DNA from: Spartinivicinus poritis
GTDB taxonomy: Bacteria; Pseudomonadota; Gammaproteobacteria; Pseudomonadales; Zooshikellaceae
Assembly (NCBI RefSeq): GCF_028858535.1
Contig: NZ_JAPMOU010000044.1
Coordinates: 1 to 44,507, forward strand
DNA length: 44,507 bases
Reading direction: 5' to 3'
Shown here: positions 26,075-35,703 of the stretch, in pieces
Position numbering within the stretch: position 1 is the first letter of the stretch
Layout of the letters: each line of letters opens with the position of its first letter
Translations under genes and position numbers: made by a program
Notes under the pieces: model-generated
Told to the model about the DNA's origin: nothing
The model's database searches: none
The model's input: only the letters and a program-made list of their open reading frames with translations

Positions 26075-27067
26075 TTACCCGCCAGTCATATTCATAAACC
26101 GCACGAGCTGTACATCACCCGTTGGATCAAAATAATGACGCTCAGGCTTTAAGTCCATAGCCGTTATGATCGTCTCCCGCAATTTATCCTGCTCACCAGG
26201 ATAACGTCGGATGATATTTTTAAGATCAGCAGAGTGCTCGTTACCTAAACACAACAGGAGCTTGCCTTCTGCTGTTACTCTTACTCGATTACAATCTCCA
26301 CAAAAGTTATGACTATGAGGTGATATAAAGCCAATTTTGCTTTGATAACCTGGTATTTGCCAATAACGGCTTGGTCCGTTAGTTTCATAAGTAGAAGGCA
26401 TTAGCTGATATTGTTGCTGAATAATATCTCTAACTTCTTCGCTGGTACACAAGGTTAATCCTCGTTGGTGCTCTGAAATAGCACCCAGTGGCATTTCCTC
26501 AATAAAGCTGACATCCACTTTATTAGCCAAAGCATAATCAACCAAGGGTAATATTTGATGCTGATTACGCCCTTTCATCACTACAACGTTAAGCTTAATT
26601 CGTTCAATACCCGCCTGTTGTGCAGCATTAATTCCAGCTAACACTTTTTTAATATCACCAGTGCGGGTTAATTGCTTAAATTCGGTAGGATCAAGTGTAT
26701 CTAAACTGACATTAATTCGTTTAACACCTGCTTTGGCTAGAGCAGGTGCATATTTAACTAACTGCGAACCATTAGAGGTAATGAGTAACTCATCAAGCCC
26801 TGGTAATGCTGTTAAACGCTCAATTAACCAGATGACATTATGACGAATAAGCGGCTCTCCGCCGGTTAAACGGATTTTTTTCACTCCAAGTGAAACGAAT
26901 GTTTCGGCTACTTGAAGCATTTCTTCCAAGCCTAGAATTTTTTGTCTGGGTAAAAATGTCATATCTTCTGCCATGCAGTAAACACAGCGAAAATCACAAC
27001 GGTCAGTGAGCGAAAAACGTAAATAGGTAATCTTCCGGCCAAAACGATCAACTAATGGAGAACTCAT
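26075..27067 (-). CDS. moaA: GTP 3',8-cyclase MoaA
   Basis: 330 residues from the ATG at 27067, chosen because an AGAGG site lies 8 bases upstream; an in-frame ATG at 27085 lacks one. It is a radical-SAM enzyme that, with MoaC, turns GTP into cyclic pyranopterin phosphate in molybdopterin synthesis. The N-terminal cluster motif '[11 protein letters not shown]' and the C-terminal cluster '[11 protein letters not shown]'...'LLCLG' are both intact, as is 'RLTGGEPL'. It ends in the Gly-Gly tail typical of MoaA. It is the last gene of moaB-moeA-moaA. Confidence 0.96.
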   Translation of the reverse strand: MSSPLVDRFGRKITYLRFSLTDRCDFRCVYCMAEDMTFLPRQKILGLEEMLQVAETFVSLGVKKIRLTGGEPLIRHNVIWLIERLTALPGLDELLITSNGSQLVKYAPALAKAGVKRINVSLDTLDPTEFKQLTRTGDIKKVLAGINAAQQAGIERIKLNVVVMKGRNQHQILPLVDYALANKVDVSFIEEMPLGAISEHQRGLTLCTSEEVRDIIQQQYQLMPSTYETNGPSRYWQIPGYQSKIGFISPHSHNFCGDCNRVRVTAEGKLLLCLGNEHSADLKNIIRRYPGEQDKLRETIITAMDLKPERHYFDPTGDVQLVRFMNMTGG

Positions 27068-27194
27068 TATTATTACCTCTTCCACTCCGACAGTATCTAG
27101 TGCTATTTCCTGTTAATGAAAGGGCCACACTAACAACACTATCTATTACCTATTTTACTGCACTTTAAAAACCGTATTGATCAATATTATATGA

Positions 27195-28418
27195 CTAGAC
27201 AAACTCACTAAATGGCCAGTATTCAAGCCAGTCACCAGGTTTAACGTCTGTATCCGCAGGCACCAGTGCCAAGCCGCTCGCCCAACTTGCAGACGACAAC
27301 ACTCCAGAACCCTGCTTAGGATAAGGTACAATTGTTTGCTCACCTAATTGCGACTGAAGTTGCACTCTAAGGTATTCAGCTCGCTTAAGGTTTTTCTTTT
27401 TAGTAAAACCTGCTCTAAACCGGTAACTGGCTGGCTGAGTGTCATGTAAACCTTGCATTTGTTGTAATGCAGGACGAGCCACCATTAAATAAGTAACTAA
27501 GGATGAAATAGGATTTCCAGGCAAACCAAATACCGGCTTTTTATTTAGCTGCCCGTATAACAGTGGCTTACCTGGTTTGATAGCCAGCTTCCATAAATGA
27601 ACTGTGCCGTTTTCCTTAATCACGTCTTGCACATAATCCTCTTCACCCACAGAAACGCCACCAGTGGTAATAATTGCATCAGCTTGCTGACTGGCTTTCA
27701 ATAACGCTTGTTTAGTAGCTTCGTGCTGATCAGGCAAAGTACCGCCATCAATGATTTTAAAGCCTCCTTGCTGTAATAGCCCCATTAAGGTATAGCGGTT
27801 TGAGTTATAAATTTTGCCATCAGGTAGTGGCCGACCAGGCTCAATTAACTCATCTCCAGTGGTAAACAAGGCAACGGTTAACGGCTTATAAACAGGTACT
27901 TGCATAATTCCCACAGATGCAAGTAGTCCAAGCTCCTGAGGTCTCAGGCGTTTGCCTGCAACGACTACCTGTTGCCCTTCAGCAATATCCTCACCCGCAT
28001 TTCGAATATGCTGCCCTATTCGCCAGCCAGGCTGCACTTCAACTTGATCACTGGTAACCTTCACTAGTTCTTGGGGGATGACCAAGTCAACATTGGTAGG
28101 AATAAAAGCTCCCGTAAAGATTCTTGCTGCCATACCAGAGGGTAGAGTGCCTGGTTGATCACCTGCAGCTACTCTTAATCCAACGGGTAGCTGGGTAAGC
28201 TGATCGGGCGCTAAGTCTTTAGCATTGAAGCCATAGCCATCCATTGCACTGTTGGCTGCAGGAGGTACGTTTAAGGTGGACAATTGGTCTGCTGCTACTA
28301 CTTTGTTTACAGCTTCTGCCAAAGACAGCCACTCAACATCTGCCTTATGTTCCAAGGTTTCCTGAATTTGGGCAATTGCCTGGCTAACTGTAATAAGGTT
28401 ATGCTCTGAGCAGCTCAT
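27195..28418 (-). CDS. moeA: Molybdopterin molybdenumtransferase MoeA
   Basis: 407 residues, full length. It inserts molybdate into adenylated molybdopterin. Motifs include 'NSAMDGYGFNAKDL', 'RIFTGAFIP', 'TTGDELIEPG', 'GGVSVGEEDYV' and 'KPVFGLPGNPISSLVTY'. The ATG has a GGAG ribosome site. It is located 79 bp behind moaB and 127 bp before moaA on the same strand. The two spacers contain no obvious terminator, so a three-gene operon is likely. Confidence 0.96.
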   Translation of the reverse strand: MSCSEHNLITVSQAIAQIQETLEHKADVEWLSLAEAVNKVVAADQLSTLNVPPAANSAMDGYGFNAKDLAPDQLTQLPVGLRVAAGDQPGTLPSGMAARIFTGAFIPTNVDLVIPQELVKVTSDQVEVQPGWRIGQHIRNAGEDIAEGQQVVVAGKRLRPQELGLLASVGIMQVPVYKPLTVALFTTGDELIEPGRPLPDGKIYNSNRYTLMGLLQQGGFKIIDGGTLPDQHEATKQALLKASQQADAIITTGGVSVGEEDYVQDVIKENGTVHLWKLAIKPGKPLLYGQLNKKPVFGLPGNPISSLVTYLMVARPALQQMQGLHDTQPASYRFRAGFTKKKNLKRAEYLRVQLQSQLGEQTIVPYPKQGSGVLSSASWASGLALVPADTDVKPGDWLEYWPFSEFV

Positions 28419-28497
28419 TAAACTTTTTTCTCCACTTTATTGCTCCACCAAGTCTAAAGCCTTTAATTGATAGTCAAGCGCAATCCTGCTGCTTACT

Positions 28498-29010
28498 TCA
28501 ATTCGGCAACAAATGACACACAAAGTTGCAAGGGCGTGTTGTGCTATCCAGTTGTGGTTGAATGATTTTTCCCCAGCCCGTTTTACAAGCCCCTGTTGAC
28601 CCTGGTAGACAAAAAATTACTGTATGATTTGCTAAGCCAGCCAGCGCCCTAGATTGAAGTGTAGAGGTACCTATCTCTTCTTTTGAAACTTGCCTAAATA
28701 GTTCACCAAAGCCCGTCACTTCCTTGTCAAACAATACTGCTACTGCCTCTGGTGTGCTATCACGCCCAGTAAACCCGGTACCACCTGTAATCAATACCAC
28801 TTGTATGGTTTCATCGTAAATCCATTCAGAAACAATGGCACGAATATGGTATATGTCATCTTTGATAATTTGCCGATGTTTTAATTGATGACCAGCTTCC
28901 TGCAAAGCGCTAATCAAGTACTGACCCGAAGTATCAGTAGACTCATCCCTGGTATCACTTACAGTAAGCACAGCAATATTGAGTGGAATAAAATCAGTAT
29001 GTTGATGCAC
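28498..29010 (-). CDS. moaB: Molybdenum cofactor biosynthesis protein MoaB (MogA-like)
   Basis: 170 residues, beginning with GTG at 29010 ('[20 protein letters not shown]'). The MPT-binding signature '[18 protein letters not shown]' and '[16 protein letters not shown]' are intact. MoaB/MogA proteins adenylate molybdopterin before metal insertion by MoeA, encoded next. An AGGA lies about 11 bases before the GTG, a little far. First gene of the operon. Confidence 0.93.
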   Translation of the reverse strand: MHQHTDFIPLNIAVLTVSDTRDESTDTSGQYLISALQEAGHQLKHRQIIKDDIYHIRAIVSEWIYDETIQVVLITGGTGFTGRDSTPEAVAVLFDKEVTGFGELFRQVSKEEIGTSTLQSRALAGLANHTVIFCLPGSTGACKTGWGKIIQPQLDSTTRPCNFVCHLLPN

Positions 29011-29333
29011 TTTGGTTAGTCCTAATCTAAAAGTAATTTAGCCTACCATCATAAATAGATTTGCGCCGGAATCAAAACGAAATGACTACCATCTATTAAC
29101 GACCTGTTGTAGCCTCTGATAGCCTTACGACTATTGATGGCTTATTTGATAACTTATTTTTGTAACGGTATAGGACATTGTTATCCAGCATGATCGCCAC
29201 TACAACCATCCTACTTTATATACCCTAGCTTTACAGTTTTAAGAATATCAGTTTACTGAATCTTTTTAAGAGCATATTGATTTTTGTCAATAGTCACTAA
29301 CTCCTTAAAAGTGTAATCAGAAAACAGACCAGC
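29011..29333. other. Intergenic region upstream of moaB and downstream of marC
   Basis: A 323-bp stretch that must hold the promoter of the moaB-moeA-moaA operon (minus strand). I looked for a Moco-type riboswitch fold and for a ModE-like palindrome and saw neither clearly. No gene and no strong terminator is visible. Confidence 0.4.
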
Positions 29334-29942
29334 CTATAATTGAAAGTAAGTTTGAATCCCCGCCAACACACTATTTGTTGCCACTGCAGCCAGTATTAAC
29401 CCCATTACCCGACTGATGACACTTGCTCCAGCGGTCCCAATCACTTTTTGAATGAATGGCGCAACAAGCAATAACATCAATGTTATAAACATGATTAGCA
29501 AAACAATACCAGTAGTTACGAACTGATCAATTAACGAAAAGCGATGATTGTCAGTCAGTAGCACCACAGCCATCATGGCACCTGGTGATGCAATTGAAGG
29601 GATGGCTAAAGGAAAAATAGCACTGTCGACCCCTTTATTTACCATTTGCAGCTCTTCTTCTGGCTTACTGTCACCAAATATCATCGACAGTGCAAAAACA
29701 AATAAGACAACTCCACCTGCTATTTGAAATGCAGATAAAGGAATTGACATTGCCTCCAACAGAATTTCACCAGCCACTATAAAAAATAGTAACACCAGGG
29801 AAGCCACTCCCACTGAAACTAAAGCAATTTTTCGATTATGCGCAACACTGCCGCCTGCTGTGACAGCCAAAAAAACAGGTAGTGTACCTATTGGATCAAT
29901 AACAGCCCAAAGTAATACAAACTGCCGTATTAAATCCTCCAA
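29334..29942 (-). CDS. MarC family (UPF0056) integral membrane protein
   Basis: 202 residues with six predicted membrane helices, the MarC family layout: 'FVLLWAVIDPIGTLPVFLAV' at the start, 'FQIAGGVVLFVFALSMIFG' in the middle and 'FPLAIPSIASPGAMMAVVLL' after it. The start is a TTG at 29942 with an AAGGAG site 8 bases before it. Substrate is unknown; the old link to multiple antibiotic resistance was not supported. It is 20 bp from the holin-like gene and probably co-transcribed. Confidence 0.85.
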   Translation of the reverse strand: MEDLIRQFVLLWAVIDPIGTLPVFLAVTAGGSVAHNRKIALVSVGVASLVLLFFIVAGEILLEAMSIPLSAFQIAGGVVLFVFALSMIFGDSKPEEELQMVNKGVDSAIFPLAIPSIASPGAMMAVVLLTDNHRFSLIDQFVTTGIVLLIMFITLMLLLVAPFIQKVIGTAGASVISRVMGLILAAVATNSVLAGIQTYFQL

Positions 29943-29962
29943 CTGAAGTTCTCCTTATACCC

Positions 29963-30298
29963 TTACATCACCCAATCAATCAGCAAATTTAATATGGTTA
30001 GCAAAATACTCCCGACAACAGCAGGTAAAAATCCTTTGACTTTAATACCTGACACAAATGCAGCCGTCAGTTGTAACATAAGTGCATTAATGACGAGTAA
30101 AAATAGCCCTAATGTGACAACCGTAATTGGAAAGGCTAAAAAAGAAATCACTGGTTTTATCACTGCATTACATATACCTAGAACAATAGCACCAAAAAAT
30201 GCAGCACCAAAATTATCAATTTCGACGCCTTTAACAAAGTTAGCGACTATTAATAGGAAAATGGATGTTAATAATAAATGAACTAAAATGACCAACAT
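29963..30298 (-). CDS. Phage-holin-family (Mycobact_4TM-type) membrane protein
   Basis: 111 residues with four hydrophobic helices. The pattern 'FFGAIVLGICNAVIKPVISF' and the C-terminal 'LTILNLLIDWVM' is typical of the small 'phage holin family' proteins (DUF/4TM) found in many bacteria without any phage nearby. The ATG has an AGAGG site. Function unknown; the holin name is only a family label. It sits between marC and the GlxA-type regulator on the same strand. Confidence 0.75.
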   Translation of the reverse strand: MLVILVHLLLTSIFLLIVANFVKGVEIDNFGAAFFGAIVLGICNAVIKPVISFLAFPITVVTLGLFLLVINALMLQLTAAFVSGIKVKGFLPAVVGSILLTILNLLIDWVM

Positions 30299-30319
30299 TT
30301 TAAGGGTACCTCTAAGCGC

Positions 30320-31270
30320 TTATTGATTAAAAAACTGTCTTTGATATTGGGTAGGAGAAAGACCCAGGTATTTTCTAAAGTAGTGACGCAAATTCATTGC
30401 ATTCCCAAACCCGACTCTTATTGCTATTTGTTCCACAGAGGCTGCTCCCTTTTCTAGCTGCTTTTGCGCTAAAGTCAAACGTTGTCGATTAATCCACTCT
30501 TTAGCAGACATTCCAAGTGCTTGCCTAAAGTGCCGATCAAAACTACGGCGAGACATATGCGCCTGATCAGCCAAGTCATTGACCTCTAAAGGCTGATGTA
30601 AATGTTCAATCGCCCAGTCCAGCGTTGCTGAAAACTGACTATGATGTTTGAGAACAGGGGTTTCAACATACTGTGCCTGACCACCACCCCGATGGGGCGA
30701 TACTACCAATCGACGGGCTACCTGATTAGCCACTTCATGTCCAAAGTCTTGGCGGATAACTTCAATACCCAAATCAATCCCTGCGGCACTGCCTGCTGAA
30801 CAACCAATTTGACCATCAAACATATACAACACATTATCCTGATAGTTAACTTGAGGATACCGCTGTTGGAATAGTTCAGCATAACGCCAATGGGTGGTAG
30901 CACAACGACCATCAAGTAATCCTAACTCAGCCAACAAGAAGGCACCTGAGCAGAACGATATTATCCGCCCTCCTCGGCGATAGAAATTGACGAGTTGCTG
31001 CTTGATCAGCTCTGCCACACCACGCTCTTGAGTAGGCCAGCCTGGAATAATCAAACTGTGATAACTAGATAGACTTGTCACTGGCTTTGCTGACACTACA
31101 ATGCCGCCTGTTGCAGCAATAAGCGGCTTATCAAAGGTCACCACCTCAGCCTTATACCATTGATCATACTCAGGTCGCGGTAATCCAAATAGCTCAATAG
31201 CACAGCCAAACTCAAAAGTTGCGAGCCCTTGATAAGCCAAAATAGCAACCTTATGCATTTCACTCATCAT
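30320..31270 (-). CDS. GlxA-type AraC-family regulator with DJ-1/PfpI domain
   Basis: 316 residues. Residues ~1-185 are a DJ-1/PfpI (class I amidotransferase-like) domain with the nucleophile-elbow region 'IISFCSGAFLLAELGLLDG' (Cys present). Residues ~215-316 are a double HTH of the AraC type ('VNDLADQAHMSRRSFDRHF' and 'VEQIAIRVGFGNAMNLRHYF'). Such regulators, related to FtrA, usually sense a small metabolite and activate a neighbouring gene. It is divergent from the rhodanese gene, its probable target. Alternative Met starts at 31267 and 31258 differ by a few residues only. Confidence 0.88.
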   Translation of the reverse strand: MMSEMHKVAILAYQGLATFEFGCAIELFGLPRPEYDQWYKAEVVTFDKPLIAATGGIVVSAKPVTSLSSYHSLIIPGWPTQERGVAELIKQQLVNFYRRGGRIISFCSGAFLLAELGLLDGRCATTHWRYAELFQQRYPQVNYQDNVLYMFDGQIGCSAGSAAGIDLGIEVIRQDFGHEVANQVARRLVVSPHRGGGQAQYVETPVLKHHSQFSATLDWAIEHLHQPLEVNDLADQAHMSRRSFDRHFRQALGMSAKEWINRQRLTLAQKQLEKGAASVEQIAIRVGFGNAMNLRHYFRKYLGLSPTQYQRQFFNQ

Positions 31271-31299
31271 CTATCGTTTATCATTATTCTAGCCTGATA

Positions 31300-31334
31300 T
31301 GGCTTAAATTTAACGCATATTGTCTTTTAAGCCA
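31300..31334. promoter_or_regulatory. Operator-like inverted repeat between regulator and rhodanese gene
   Basis: TGGCTTAAA (31300-31308) and TTTAAGCCA (31326-31334) are perfect inverted arms with a 17-bp centre, in the 123-bp divergent region. They are a good candidate for the binding site of the GlxA-type regulator, although AraC-type proteins more often use direct repeats. Confidence 0.45.
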
Positions 31335-31393
31335 ATTTATAGTTTAGCTTTCATTAAGTAGGATAAGTGCATGAGTTAAAAAGGAGAAACAAC

Positions 31394-31783
31394 GTGTCAT
31401 CAGTATCCAGGCTACCAGCTGCCCCTAGCGATCAAACACTCGCCCATTTTCAAAATTTATTGCGCTATGAAACTGACTGCTGGGATGTTCACCATGCTAT
31501 AACCAATCAACAGCAAGACTTCGTTTTATTGGATGTAAGGGGTGAAGAGGCATTTAAACAAGGGCATATCGAAGGTGCTATTAATCTGCCCTACTGGAAA
31601 ATTAAACCCGATACTGTCGATCAATATCCAAAAGATACATTATTTGTTGTCTATTGTGCTGGCCCCCATTGTAATGCAACAGAAAAAGCCGCTATTCGAC
31701 TCGCCGAACTCAACTGCCCCGTGAAAAAAATGATTGGCGGTATTTGTGGATGGATTGATGAGGGGTTTGCTTTAACAAGTTAA
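31394..31783 (+). CDS. Single-domain rhodanese-like protein
   Basis: 129 residues from the GTG at 31394, which lies 8 bases after a clear AGGAG; the upstream in-frame ATG region lacks a site. The rhodanese fold is clear: 'VLLDVRGEEAFKQGHIEGAI' and the active-site loop 'VVYCAGPHCNATEKAA', with Cys in the catalytic position. Such proteins transfer sulphane sulphur. A second Cys in the loop (CAGPHC) is unusual for classical GlpE but common in this AraC-linked subgroup. It is followed by a strong terminator. Confidence 0.85.
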   Translation: MSSVSRLPAAPSDQTLAHFQNLLRYETDCWDVHHAITNQQQDFVLLDVRGEEAFKQGHIEGAINLPYWKIKPDTVDQYPKDTLFVVYCAGPHCNATEKAAIRLAELNCPVKKMIGGICGWIDEGFALTS

Positions 31784-31785
31784 AT

Positions 31786-31827
31786 AAAGCGCCTGCAATG
31801 GGATATATTTATTGCAGGCGCTTTCTA
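31786..31827. terminator. Strong bidirectional Rho-independent terminator
   Basis: AAAGCGCCTGCAAT (31786-31799) and ATTGCAGGCGCTTT (31811-31824) form a 14-bp perfect stem with an 11-base loop, with T/A runs at both ends. It serves the rhodanese gene (+) and the cytochrome b561 gene (-). Confidence 0.92.
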
Positions 31828-31840
31828 TTCAGGCAGTTGG

Positions 31841-32398
31841 CTATTTAGCCCTAACCATTCTATACAGCGTATTATCTTTTTTAATCAGTTGATGCCAAAG
31901 AGCCCCTAGAATATGTAAAGCTAAAATGGCAATCATAAAATATCCAGCTATATAATGAGCTTCATGAGCAAAGCCAGCCAACAAACCATTAATAGGTCTT
32001 TCAGCCGGGGCTACACTATCAAATAATGAAAGCCCAAAGAAAGGCACACCATACCCCCCTGCTGCAGATGAAATGACTCCTGACACAGGCATGATGATTG
32101 TACAAATAATTAAGGCAAAATGTGCTACTTTAGCAAGCTTATTCATCACAGCTTGTTTGTTGTCCAAAGGCTTTGGAAATCCTTCCTTAATACGCCAAAT
32201 AACCCTAGCCATAGCTATTAATAATGCCAATACCCCTATTGATTTATGCCAAGAATACCAACTAAAGTCTTCAAAATATGTCATGTAAACACCGGAGGCT
32301 AACAAGAAAATCATTATAATTGCTACAACCCAGTGTAAGGAAATTGTGGTTTTACTTAACTTATCAGTGCCTTGAGCTAATTGATTGGAAGTAGGCAT
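31841..32398 (-). CDS. Cytochrome b561 (diheme membrane protein)
   Basis: 185 residues with four membrane helices. The four heme-ligand histidines expected for bacterial b561 proteins are visible in 'ISLHWVVAI', 'WHKSIGVLALL', 'VAHFALIIC' and 'LHILGALWHQL'. These proteins transfer electrons between the quinone pool and periplasmic acceptors; some quench superoxide. It is monocistronic. The ATG at 32398 has a GGAG-like site. Confidence 0.92.
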   Translation of the reverse strand: MPTSNQLAQGTDKLSKTTISLHWVVAIIMIFLLASGVYMTYFEDFSWYSWHKSIGVLALLIAMARVIWRIKEGFPKPLDNKQAVMNKLAKVAHFALIICTIIMPVSGVISSAAGGYGVPFFGLSLFDSVAPAERPINGLLAGFAHEAHYIAGYFMIAILALHILGALWHQLIKKDNTLYRMVRAK

Positions 32399-32623
32399 AT
32401 CGTACAGCTCTCCTCAACAGAATAATATTGTTATTCAGACTAGTTTGGTAGACTATCTTACTTTCCTGATGATCAGCTGACTTTTTTTAAATACATTTTT
32501 TGATTAAGATACATTCATGGGTATCTCTACTATCAATAAGGTAAATTAAACATTTGTTTATCTTCCCTTTTCATAGGCCCCATCATTTCAAACCAGCCGG
32601 TTAGTTATAAAATAGGAAATTAT

Positions 32624-33103
32624 ATGGTTACTCTGCGCCCAATGATACAGCATGAATTTGCTGACTTTCTTACCAATGAAATAAAAGGTTATGCAGAATG
32701 GATAACACACGCATACAAGTTGCCACCCGAAAGAGCACTGGCTACTGCCAAAGAGCAGCTTTCGTATAAGTACAAAGATGGTATTGATACAAAAAATCAG
32801 TACATTTTTATAGTGGAAAATAGTAATCAACAAAAAATAGGTATTGTTGCTTATTCAATTCAAATCGAAGACCAATCTGCCTGGATCGATGTCATTGAGA
32901 TTGAGAAAGCTCATCGACAACAAGGTTATGGTAAACACGTACTAGATTTAGTAGAAACTCGATTAAAGCAGCATGATATCAATCATATAGTGCTTCACGT
33001 TTACAAAGAAAATGAAATCGCTCAGTCCCTATACAAGAAACAAGGTTATCGAGTTATAAGCCACATAATGACGAAGCAGCTTAATTATACCTTTAACGAA
33101 TAA
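32624..33103 (+). CDS. GNAT family N-acetyltransferase
   Basis: 159 residues. Motif A is visible as 'IDVIEIEKAHRQQGYGKHVL' (Q-x-x-G-x-G/A acetyl-CoA loop), followed by the usual 'NHIVLHVYKENEIAQSLYKKQGYRV' pattern, read here in parts. It should acetylate a small amine or protein N-terminus; the substrate cannot be predicted. The ATG has an AGGAA site 5 bases upstream. No close partner gene. Confidence 0.88.
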   Translation: MVTLRPMIQHEFADFLTNEIKGYAEWITHAYKLPPERALATAKEQLSYKYKDGIDTKNQYIFIVENSNQQKIGIVAYSIQIEDQSAWIDVIEIEKAHRQQGYGKHVLDLVETRLKQHDINHIVLHVYKENEIAQSLYKKQGYRVISHIMTKQLNYTFNE

Positions 33104-33259
33104 TTTCCAGGTTTTGTTATGACCACCATGGATGGTGAGAATTCAGTTAAAAATGAATAATGATAGGTATAATAAAAAAATTTGATCATTAATGCTACTC
33201 TCAAACTAATAAATCTAATAAAATTAGCTCACTTATTTTATCATAAGTAGAATCATTAA

Positions 33260-33904
33260 ATGTTTAAAGTTGCTTTACTGACTACTATTCTTATATTCAC
33301 TGCTACAGCATGTAGCAACTCAAGTAATTCCATTCATGATATTTGCTATCAGCAAGAACATATTTGTAATCAAGTAGCAAATAAAAAAAAGTGGCCTGAA
33401 AGCAGTAATAGTAAAGGCTTTGAGTACAAATGGCATCAACTACAACTAGCCTTCCCCTCAAATATTGTAGAGATGAAGCAAATCAACGATTCAGTAGTAT
33501 TGAATTACCCCGAAGAGACTACTATCAAGGTAACCCCCCTTATCTTATTTAAAACACCTTATCCCTCACCTACTTACCAAAAAAACTATAGTCCAGTGAT
33601 ATTGAACCAGTTCAAAGTAGAGTTTCAACTAACTCTTAACGACTTACCAAAGACTGTTGATAATCATGTAGAAGCCGCTGTATGGAAAAATGGTCTATTT
33701 GGTAAAATATTAAATATTGACCAAGAAAAATGGTTCTACTATCGAGAGGGTATTAGTGTATATATTTATCAACATAACCCTCATCATCACATAGCGATAA
33801 TCACCTATAACAAACTAGCTCAACAAGCCCTAGAGATAATAATTGAAGGAGGATCAGTTAAATTAGATACGCTTATTTCAAGTATATCTATACAACCTAA
33901 ATAA
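33260..33904 (+). CDS. Putative lipoprotein, unrecognised
   Basis: 214 residues. An N-terminal signal ends in 'TATACSNSS', a tolerable lipobox with Cys18. The mature part is a predicted alpha/beta domain with no family that I recognise. It has a mid-region 'WHQLQLAFPSNIVEMKQ' and a C-terminal 'IIIEGGSVKLDTLISSIS' that recalls the end of PsbP/DUF1795-like stress-response folds, but that is a guess. Isolated gene. Confidence 0.55.
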   Translation: MFKVALLTTILIFTATACSNSSNSIHDICYQQEHICNQVANKKKWPESSNSKGFEYKWHQLQLAFPSNIVEMKQINDSVVLNYPEETTIKVTPLILFKTPYPSPTYQKNYSPVILNQFKVEFQLTLNDLPKTVDNHVEAAVWKNGLFGKILNIDQEKWFYYREGISVYIYQHNPHHHIAIITYNKLAQQALEIIIEGGSVKLDTLISSISIQPK

Positions 33905-33927
33905 TTTTTAAATGCTATTTCAAATAA

Positions 33928-34548
33928 CTACCAATTACTTCTATAGCGTAGCGAGTTATATTGCTGCTCTGACCAGCGCGCATCGCTTTCAAGGCGATAA
34001 ATCTTATGTTGTAACTGTTGCTTTTTATGCCTAATGTCATTTAATTCTTGCAGTATTTCTGAACGCTGAGCAGAGGTTAAACCATCTTTTACTAACTTCC
34101 TTTCTTTTTTTCGAATATCTTCATCAAGCGTTTCAAGCTCAGACTTTGTATATCTTAAGTCATCACGAATATTTTCCCACTCTTTTCTTGCCTGATAGAC
34201 TTCCTTCCCTCTCCTATAGCCAGCTAAAAACAAAGCTTCAGACTGGTAAGGGCAAACACCTTTATATCTATTGCCTTCAATACCTTCAGCATACCCTTTG
34301 GCTTCAGTACAATACTTTTCAAGCCCTGAACGTCTCCCCAATCGATAATCATCTAAAGTAGGCGTTACTCCATACTCAGCACAAGCTTCACGATAGTCAC
34401 CAACCCTTGATGATGATCGCCCATCAGCACCATCCTCATAACCAACTGTATACCAGTCCGCCGTCAAACATTCTTCTCTTGACATAACACTGCAAGCTGA
34501 AAGTTGTACTATCGAAGTAATCAATACTAGTTTTTTAACTAATTTCAT
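33928..34548 (-). CDS. DUF2799 domain lipoprotein with C-terminal coiled coil
   Basis: 206 residues. The lipobox 'LSAC' gives Cys19. Residues ~27-120 show the DUF2799 pattern: 'DWYTVGYEDGADGRSSSR', 'YRLGRRSGLEKYCTEAKGY' and 'YQSEALFLAGYRRGKEVY'. Residues ~125-200 are a charged coiled coil rich in Glu, Lys and Arg. Function of the family is unknown; it is an outer-membrane or periplasmic lipoprotein. The ATG follows AGGTGA. Confidence 0.82.
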   Translation of the reverse strand: MKLVKKLVLITSIVQLSACSVMSREECLTADWYTVGYEDGADGRSSSRVGDYREACAEYGVTPTLDDYRLGRRSGLEKYCTEAKGYAEGIEGNRYKGVCPYQSEALFLAGYRRGKEVYQARKEWENIRDDLRYTKSELETLDEDIRKKERKLVKDGLTSAQRSEILQELNDIRHKKQQLQHKIYRLESDARWSEQQYNSLRYRSNW

Positions 34549-34654
34549 TGGTCACCTATTTAGCGTTGACAAGCACTCAACTGTCAAAGCATAACATAAC
34601 CAATTCACAATAGTTATCTATAGCTATCAGCAAACTATTAGAAAGCCTCTTAAA

Positions 34655-34673
34655 TGTAATGATTATCATCTAC
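34655..34673. promoter_or_regulatory. Possible Fur box upstream of the DUF2799 gene
   Basis: TGTAATGATTATCATCTAC matches 13 of 19 positions of the GATAATGATAATCATTATC consensus, with the core AATGAT-TATCAT intact. It lies 107 bp upstream of the DUF2799 gene start on the minus strand and 335 bp before pagL. The rest of the 459-bp interval (34549-35007) shows no gene. Confidence 0.35.
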
Positions 34674-35007
34674 AATACTTATCAATTGTCGATCAATCTC
34701 ATAAAGGCATTTGAGTAAACTGCATCTACGTAATAATACCTACAAAACAAGTATGGTTTACCAAACTATATAAGAATATATTTACAGCAACACTCAGAGG
34801 TTACAAATATAAATTAGTAAAAAATAAACATATTTCATATAGAATAAATAAAAACCCAAAAGCCAAATTTATTTATGATACCTCTCACAGTTTAATGTAA
34901 GCAAATCGTAAAGAGCCTTATTCAAAAAAACACAAACAATTACAATTCATTACAGCTCAACTAATTGAGCATTCAAAAAACAATTCTTCATTGATTGGCG
35001 CAAAACA

Positions 35008-35589
35008 ATGAAAACAAAACTTTGTTTATTAGCATTAATAACAAACTCATTAATCGCTGAATCAACAATTGCAGACACTGCCTCCAACAATCCAATGTTT
35101 GGCGATAAAAAAAGCCAAGTGATGCTTCATGGTGGCATGAGCTTTCGCAGCAAAGGCTTTGAAAAACTTTATTTTGGTGGAATATCTTATAGCCAACCTG
35201 ACACCTTTTTTCGCCTACCCGCAAGAAACAACCTTGAATTAGGTGTATTTCGAGGCAAAAACTCCAAAAATGACCCCACTAATAAAAGTTTTAAAGACGA
35301 TGTAGACTTAAGCCAGTATGATTTAAATATGTTTGGTATATCAAAAGATGTTGCATTGCTTAGCGGCACCAATGCTTACCTTACTTTAGGTTTAGGCGCT
35401 TATATTAAAGATAATGATACCAACCGCATAGGGTCTAAATTCACTTTTGGTGAACGCTTAGCAGTTGGCTACCGCTTCAATAATGGTGTTGTTTTAGAGC
35501 TTTATGCCAGACATTTTTCTAACGGCTCACTCACTAAAGAAAATAGTGGTCAAAATTTTGCTGGCTTAAGTGCTGGTTATACATTCTAA
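35008..35589 (+). CDS. pagL: PagL-type lipid A 3-O-deacylase (acyloxyacyl hydrolase)
   Basis: 193 residues with a signal peptide (~1-22). The mature protein is a small outer-membrane beta-barrel. The C-terminal catalytic segment 'YARHFSNGSLTKENSGQNF' contains the His169-x-Ser171 pair of PagL, and the protein ends in an aromatic residue (Phe193) as outer-membrane barrels do. PagL removes the 3-O acyl chain of lipid A and lowers recognition by animal innate immunity. Together with the ceramidase this hints at host contact. Monocistronic. Confidence 0.85.
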   Translation: MKTKLCLLALITNSLIAESTIADTASNNPMFGDKKSQVMLHGGMSFRSKGFEKLYFGGISYSQPDTFFRLPARNNLELGVFRGKNSKNDPTNKSFKDDVDLSQYDLNMFGISKDVALLSGTNAYLTLGLGAYIKDNDTNRIGSKFTFGERLAVGYRFNNGVVLELYARHFSNGSLTKENSGQNFAGLSAGYTF

Positions 35590-35703
35590 ACTCATAACTA
35601 TTTCCCTTACAATAACAATACTCCCCTAACAACACTTCAAAAACAAGTCCATTATTTTCTTAATGGGCTTTATCTTTTTAAGCTTACCTTACTCCTAACT
35701 GAG

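Noticed and set aside
29011-29333. Possible Moco riboswitch upstream of the molybdopterin operon
   Set aside because: I could not find the conserved multi-stem pattern; only ordinary AT-rich sequence is visible.
29963-30298. Phage lysis module because of the holin label
   Set aside because: No endolysin or other phage gene is near; the family name is historical and the gene is a common chromosomal membrane protein.
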